Assembly: GCA_018821175.1 (NCBI GenBank)
Contig: JAHJMX010000101.1
Span: 1 to 9,008 of the forward strand
Direction of reading: 5' to 3'
From: Patescibacteria group bacterium
Lineage (GTDB): Bacteria; Patescibacteriota; Gracilibacteria; UBA1369; PNNO01
DNA length: 9,008 bases
Position 1 is the stretch's first letter. Each line of letters opens with the position of its first letter. The notes under the pieces are model-generated. The model worked only from the letters and a program-made list of their open reading frames with translations. It had not been told where the DNA came from and made no database searches. The translations under genes and the position numbers were made by a program. Shown here piece after piece: positions 5,932 to 9,008 of the stretch.

Positions 5932-7713
5932 ATGTGCGGAATATTTGCTTATAAAGGCGATAAAAAAAACGCCCCGGAACTTGTTGTGAATGGTCTGAAA
6001 AAACTCGAATATCGCGGGTATGATTCATGGGGAGTTGCTTACAGAACTGGAAATGAAATTAAGGTATATAAAGAAATTGGAAAAATTGGTGAATTTGATA
6101 TAAAAGCAGGCAATGAAAAAATAGATTTTTCTGCGAATTGTAATTTGGCAATGGGACATTCAAGATGGGCAACGCATGGTGGGGTAACAAAGGAAAATGC
6201 ACACCCTCATTATTCAGAAGACAAAGAAATAGCAATCGTTCACAATGGAATTATTGAGAATTACGCTGAACTTAAAAAAGATTTAATTGAAAAAGGATAT
6301 AAATTTAGGTCTGAAACTGACACTGAAGTTATAGCTTATTTGATAGAAGATCATAAAGATTTAGGCTTCACTGAAAGCGTTAAAAAAGCAATTTCAATGC
6401 TTCAAGGTAGATATGCAATTGTTGTAATGAATGCACATAACGACGCATTAATTGCTGCAAGAAGAGGATCCCCAATTATAATTGGGAAAGGTAAAAATGA
6501 ATATTTCATTGCATCCGATATCCCAGCTTTCCTTGAATATACACGTGAAGTAATTTATCTAGATGATAATCAAATGATTATTATCGAAGATGAAGTACGA
6601 TTTGTTGATCTTGAAACTAATAAAGAAGTAAAAAAGAGAATTGTAAAAATTGATTTGGATGCACAAAGCGCTGAAAAAGGTGAATTCCCACACTTTATGA
6701 TCAAAGAAATCACTGAGCAGAAAGAGACTATAGCAAGAGCGATTAATCAAGACCCTGCAAAAATAATGGAAATTGCCGCAGCAATTAAAAGTGCTTACGG
6801 AACATATCTTGTAGGATGTGGTACTGCTGGAAAAGTATGTTTAGCAGCTTCATACCATTTTGCAAAAATAGCAAAAAGACATGTGAATTTTGCATTTGGA
6901 TCAGAATTCCCAAGCTTACAAGATTTTATTACAGATAAAAGTTTAGTAGTAGCTGTATCCCAAAGTGGTGAAACTGCTGATACTTTAGATGCAATTGAAG
7001 TTGCAAAGAAAAAAGGTGCAAAAGTTCTTTCTATTATAAATGTTGAAGGATCTTCAATGGATCGCATTTCAGATTATAAAATTTACATAAAGGCTGGACC
7101 AGAGAAAGCAGTAGCATCAACAAAAGCAACTACTGCACAAATGGCAATTTTAACATTACTTGCTTATGCATGCGCAGGAAAATTAGATGAAGGAAAGCGA
7201 TTATTAGTTGAAACTGCAAGCCGTATTAATGACATGTTGAACCCTCGCTACGAAGCACATATTCAAAAATTAGCGCAACAAATTAAAGATTGGGAAAGCA
7301 TATATGTAATTGGAAAAGGACAAAATTATCCAATGGCTTTAGAGGCTGCAATCAAATTACAAGAAGTTTCATATATTCATGCTGAAGGATTTGCTGGTGG
7401 AGAGTTGAAACATGGACCAATCGCATTAATCAGCAAAGGAACACCTTGTATTGTTTTGGTGGCCAACGATGAAACAAAACAAGATATTTTGAGCAATGCA
7501 ATGGAAATAAAGTCTCGTGGTGGATATATTATTGGAATCGCTCCAGAAAATAACGATGTTTTCGATTATTGGATTAAGGTGCCAGAAAGTGGAAATGCAT
7601 CCCCTATCGTAAACATAATTCCAGTACAAATTCTAGCTTATCAACTAGCAATTTTAAGAGAGAACAATCCAGACATGCCTAGGAACCTAGCAAAAAGTGT
7701 AACTGTTAAATAG
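5932..7713 (+). CDS. glmS: glutamine-fructose-6-phosphate transaminase (isomerizing)
   Basis: GlmS makes glucosamine-6-phosphate from fructose-6-phosphate and glutamine, the entry to UDP-N-acetylglucosamine and hence peptidoglycan. The 593 residues are full length. The N-terminal class II glutaminase (about 1-220) begins MCGIFAYKG, so Cys2 becomes the nucleophile when Met is removed; EYRGYDSWG at 26-34, GHSRWATHG at 75-83 and HNGIIENY at 104-111 complete that site. PHFMIKEITEQ at 253-263 links to two SIS sugar-isomerase domains (about 280-415 and 445-580). These carry CGTAG at 296-300, SQSGETADT at 343-351, ELKHGP at 491-496, and the C-terminal PRNLAKSVTVK with the ring-opening Lys588. It starts 22 bases after the purine gene and is the only gene here ending in TAG. 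No glmS ribozyme-sized leader exists, so that known control is absent. It is probably the last gene of the ruvA transcript. Confidence 0.97.
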   Translation: MCGIFAYKGDKKNAPELVVNGLKKLEYRGYDSWGVAYRTGNEIKVYKEIGKIGEFDIKAGNEKIDFSANCNLAMGHSRWATHGGVTKENAHPHYSEDKEIAIVHNGIIENYAELKKDLIEKGYKFRSETDTEVIAYLIEDHKDLGFTESVKKAISMLQGRYAIVVMNAHNDALIAARRGSPIIIGKGKNEYFIASDIPAFLEYTREVIYLDDNQMIIIEDEVRFVDLETNKEVKKRIVKIDLDAQSAEKGEFPHFMIKEITEQKETIARAINQDPAKIMEIAAAIKSAYGTYLVGCGTAGKVCLAASYHFAKIAKRHVNFAFGSEFPSLQDFITDKSLVVAVSQSGETADTLDAIEVAKKKGAKVLSIINVEGSSMDRISDYKIYIKAGPEKAVASTKATTAQMAILTLLAYACAGKLDEGKRLLVETASRINDMLNPRYEAHIQKLAQQIKDWESIYVIGKGQNYPMALEAAIKLQEVSYIHAEGFAGGELKHGPIALISKGTPCIVLVANDETKQDILSNAMEIKSRGGYIIGIAPENNDVFDYWIKVPESGNASPIVNIIPVQILAYQLAILRENNPDMPRNLAKSVTVK

Positions 7714-7730
7714 GAATTTCTTTGTTTTTT

Positions 7731-7739
7731 TGCTATAAT
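7731..7739 (+). promoter_or_regulatory. extended -10 promoter for pyk
   Basis: TGCTATAAT is a perfect extended -10 element, preceded by seven T bases and placed 18 bases after the glmS stop. Transcription would begin around 7745-7747, giving pyk a leader of about 47 bases. I see no acceptable -35 hexamer at 16-18 bases. It shares the TGCTATA core with the element before ruvA. No GC-rich hairpin lies between glmS and this element, so readthrough from glmS is also possible. Confidence 0.68.
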
Positions 7740-7792
7740 ATGCTGAGTGCTTGAATAAACATTCTTACTTTTTTTTCAAAAAATAAAAACTA

Positions 7793-9008
7793 ATGGAATT
7801 TCACAATACAAAATTTGTTTGCACACTTGGGCCAGCATCACACGATATAGGTGTACTTGAAAAAATGATGAAAGCTGGAATGGACGTTGCTCGTCTTAAT
7901 TTTTCGCATGGAAATTATAAAGACCACGAAGAATTAATGAAAAATATTCGCAGCGTTGCAAAAAAAGTTGGTGTACCACTTGCAATTATGCAAGATTTAC
8001 AAGGACCAAAAATTAGAATTGGGAAAGTACAAGAAGAAGGCATTAAGATAATAAGAAATAAAATCATTATTTTGAATTGTGGGAAAGCTTCAAAAGATAA
8101 AATCCCAGTACAATACAAAAATTTATATAAAGATGTAAAAAAAGGAAGCCTACTATTGGTTGATGATGGATTAATAGAATTAAAAGTTGTGAAAATCTAT
8201 GAAAAAGAAATTCACTGCAAAGTTTTAAACAGTGGAATTATCAAATCAAACAAAGGAATTAATGCTCCAGGAGCAACTATTTCAATAAATCCAATTACAA
8301 AAAAAGATAAAGAAGATTTAGCGTTTGGCTTAAAAAATGATGTGGATTACGTTGCTATGTCGTTTGTAAAAGAAGCAAAAAATATTCATGATTTGAGAAA
8401 ATTAATTAAAGCTGCAAAAAAAAATACGCAGATTATTGCAAAGATTGAAAGAGCTGAAGCTGTTGAAAACTTAGAAGAAATAATTCAAGCGGCAGATGGC
8501 TTAATGGTTGCAAGGGGTGATTTGGCAATGGAAATAGGACCCGAACGAGTACCGATTATTCAAAAATCGATGATCAAAATGTGTAATCTTGCTGGTAAAC
8601 CAGTAATTACTGCAACACAAATGCTCCAATCCATGGTTACAAATCCTCAACCAACAAGAGCCGAAGTCAGCGATGTTGCAAATGCAATTTTCGACAGATC
8701 AGATGCAGTAATGCTTTCAAACGAAAGTGCCGTAGGAGATTATCCTGTAAGGGCAGTCAAAGTTTTTGCTAAGATTGCACATAATGTTGAAGAAGAATTA
8801 AAAAAACATACAGAGTTGATTCCTATAAAATGTGTAAAAACTGATACTGATCCTATGGATGCAATTGGATATGAAGTTTGTAAATTGGCGGAGAATACTG
8901 GTGTAAAGAAAATTATTGTTATTACAAATAGTGGGCATGCAGCAAAATTCGTTTCAAAACATAGATCGTATATTCACACAATTGTTATAACTCCTTCTGA
9001 AAAAGTTC
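7793..9008 (+). CDS. pyk: pyruvate kinase (3' end outside the window)
   Basis: Pyruvate kinase moves phosphate from phosphoenolpyruvate to ADP, the last ATP-forming step of glycolysis, in the cytosol. The frame stays open to the edge for 405 complete residues; family members of about 470-480 imply that the last 65-75 are missing. TKFVCTLGPAS at 6-16 and NVARLNFSHG-like DVARLNFSHG at 31-40 open the A domain, with Arg34, Asn36 and Ser38 at the substrate site. The B domain spans about 77-160. IIAKIE at 214-219 supplies catalytic Lys217 and Glu219, ARGDLAMEI at 240-248 the metal ligand Asp243 (Ala245 replaces the common Gly), ITATQML at 272-278 Thr275, and MLSNESAVGDYP the conserved loop. LQGPKIRI at 69-76 has Lys73 where potassium-dependent enzymes have Glu. 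The C-terminal domain (from about 340) is cut. It has its own promoter and no Shine-Dalgarno sequence. Confidence 0.96.
   Translation, partial: MEFHNTKFVCTLGPASHDIGVLEKMMKAGMDVARLNFSHGNYKDHEELMKNIRSVAKKVGVPLAIMQDLQGPKIRIGKVQEEGIKIIRNKIIILNCGKASKDKIPVQYKNLYKDVKKGSLLLVDDGLIELKVVKIYEKEIHCKVLNSGIIKSNKGINAPGATISINPITKKDKEDLAFGLKNDVDYVAMSFVKEAKNIHDLRKLIKAAKKNTQIIAKIERAEAVENLEEIIQAADGLMVARGDLAMEIGPERVPIIQKSMIKMCNLAGKPVITATQMLQSMVTNPQPTRAEVSDVANAIFDRSDAVMLSNESAVGDYPVRAVKVFAKIAHNVEEELKKHTELIPIKCVKTDTDPMDAIGYEVCKLAENTGVKKIIVITNSGHAAKFVSKHRSYIHTIVITPSEKV

Noticed and set aside
7678..7692. CTAGG-AA-CCTAG inverted repeat near the glmS end, followed later by a T-run, as a terminator
   Set aside because: It lies inside the conserved PRNLAK codons, its loop is only two bases, and about 35 bases separate it from the T-run; it does not form an intrinsic terminator.
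7708..7731. AAAT-AGGA-ATTT followed by seven T bases as a glmS terminator
   Set aside because: The stem is only four A-T pairs and the T-run directly abuts the extended -10, so it is better read as promoter-flanking sequence.
1..9008. UGA recoding (codes 4 or 25)
   Set aside because: All genes are full length under the standard code with no in-frame UGA at conserved glycine or tryptophan positions.
1..9008. Mobile element, CRISPR, toxin-antitoxin or defence system
   Set aside because: Every sizeable + strand frame matches a core metabolic or repair family, gaps are too small for further genes, and no direct repeats or terminal inverted repeats are seen.

Overview
The window is a compact, AT-rich stretch of bacterial chromosome. 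It carries eight housekeeping genes, all on the + strand, with spacers of only 3, 11, 59, 10, 12, 22 and 79 bases. No stretch above 300 bases lacks a gene. I see no tRNA or rRNA, insertion sequence, CRISPR array, phage gene or defence gene. RuvA and GlmS mark the host as a bacterium. The compactness, high A+T, lack of Shine-Dalgarno sequences before any start, scattered gene order (ruvA apart from ruvB and ruvC, aroC beside tgt) and the flavour of the HD protein suggest a small-genome, Patescibacteria/CPR-like organism. That placement is inference. The genes use the standard code: seven complete genes end in TAA (six) or TAG (one), and no in-frame UGA occurs in about 2,900 codons. This argues against the UGA-recoding Gracilibacteria and Absconditabacteria.

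Layout. (1) Positions 55-2876: aroC (chorismate synthase), tgt (tRNA-guanine transglycosylase) and an HD-domain phosphohydrolase, 3 and 11 bases apart, probably one transcript. (2) A 59-base gap with a good extended -10 promoter, then ruvA, an M24 aminopeptidase, a PurQ-PurS fusion and glmS (2936-7713), spaced 10-22 bases and probably one operon. (3) A 79-base gap with a near-consensus extended -10 promoter, then pyk (pyruvate kinase), which runs off the right edge and lacks about its last 65-75 residues.

The genes do not form one pathway. They cover aromatic biosynthesis, tRNA modification, nucleotide handling, Holliday-junction migration, peptide turnover, purine synthesis, amino-sugar synthesis for the cell wall, and glycolysis. 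The one link is that the purine fusion and GlmS, next to each other, both use glutamine as the nitrogen donor.

The most unusual item is the 436-residue purine protein. A PurQ glutaminase of the longer (about 250-residue) type is followed in frame by a PurS-like domain and then by a second stretch that also looks PurS-like. This inverts the usual order, in which the PurS module precedes PurL and PurQ follows it. I found no convincing evidence of a wholly new system; the rest is ordinary core metabolism with some informative residue-level details.
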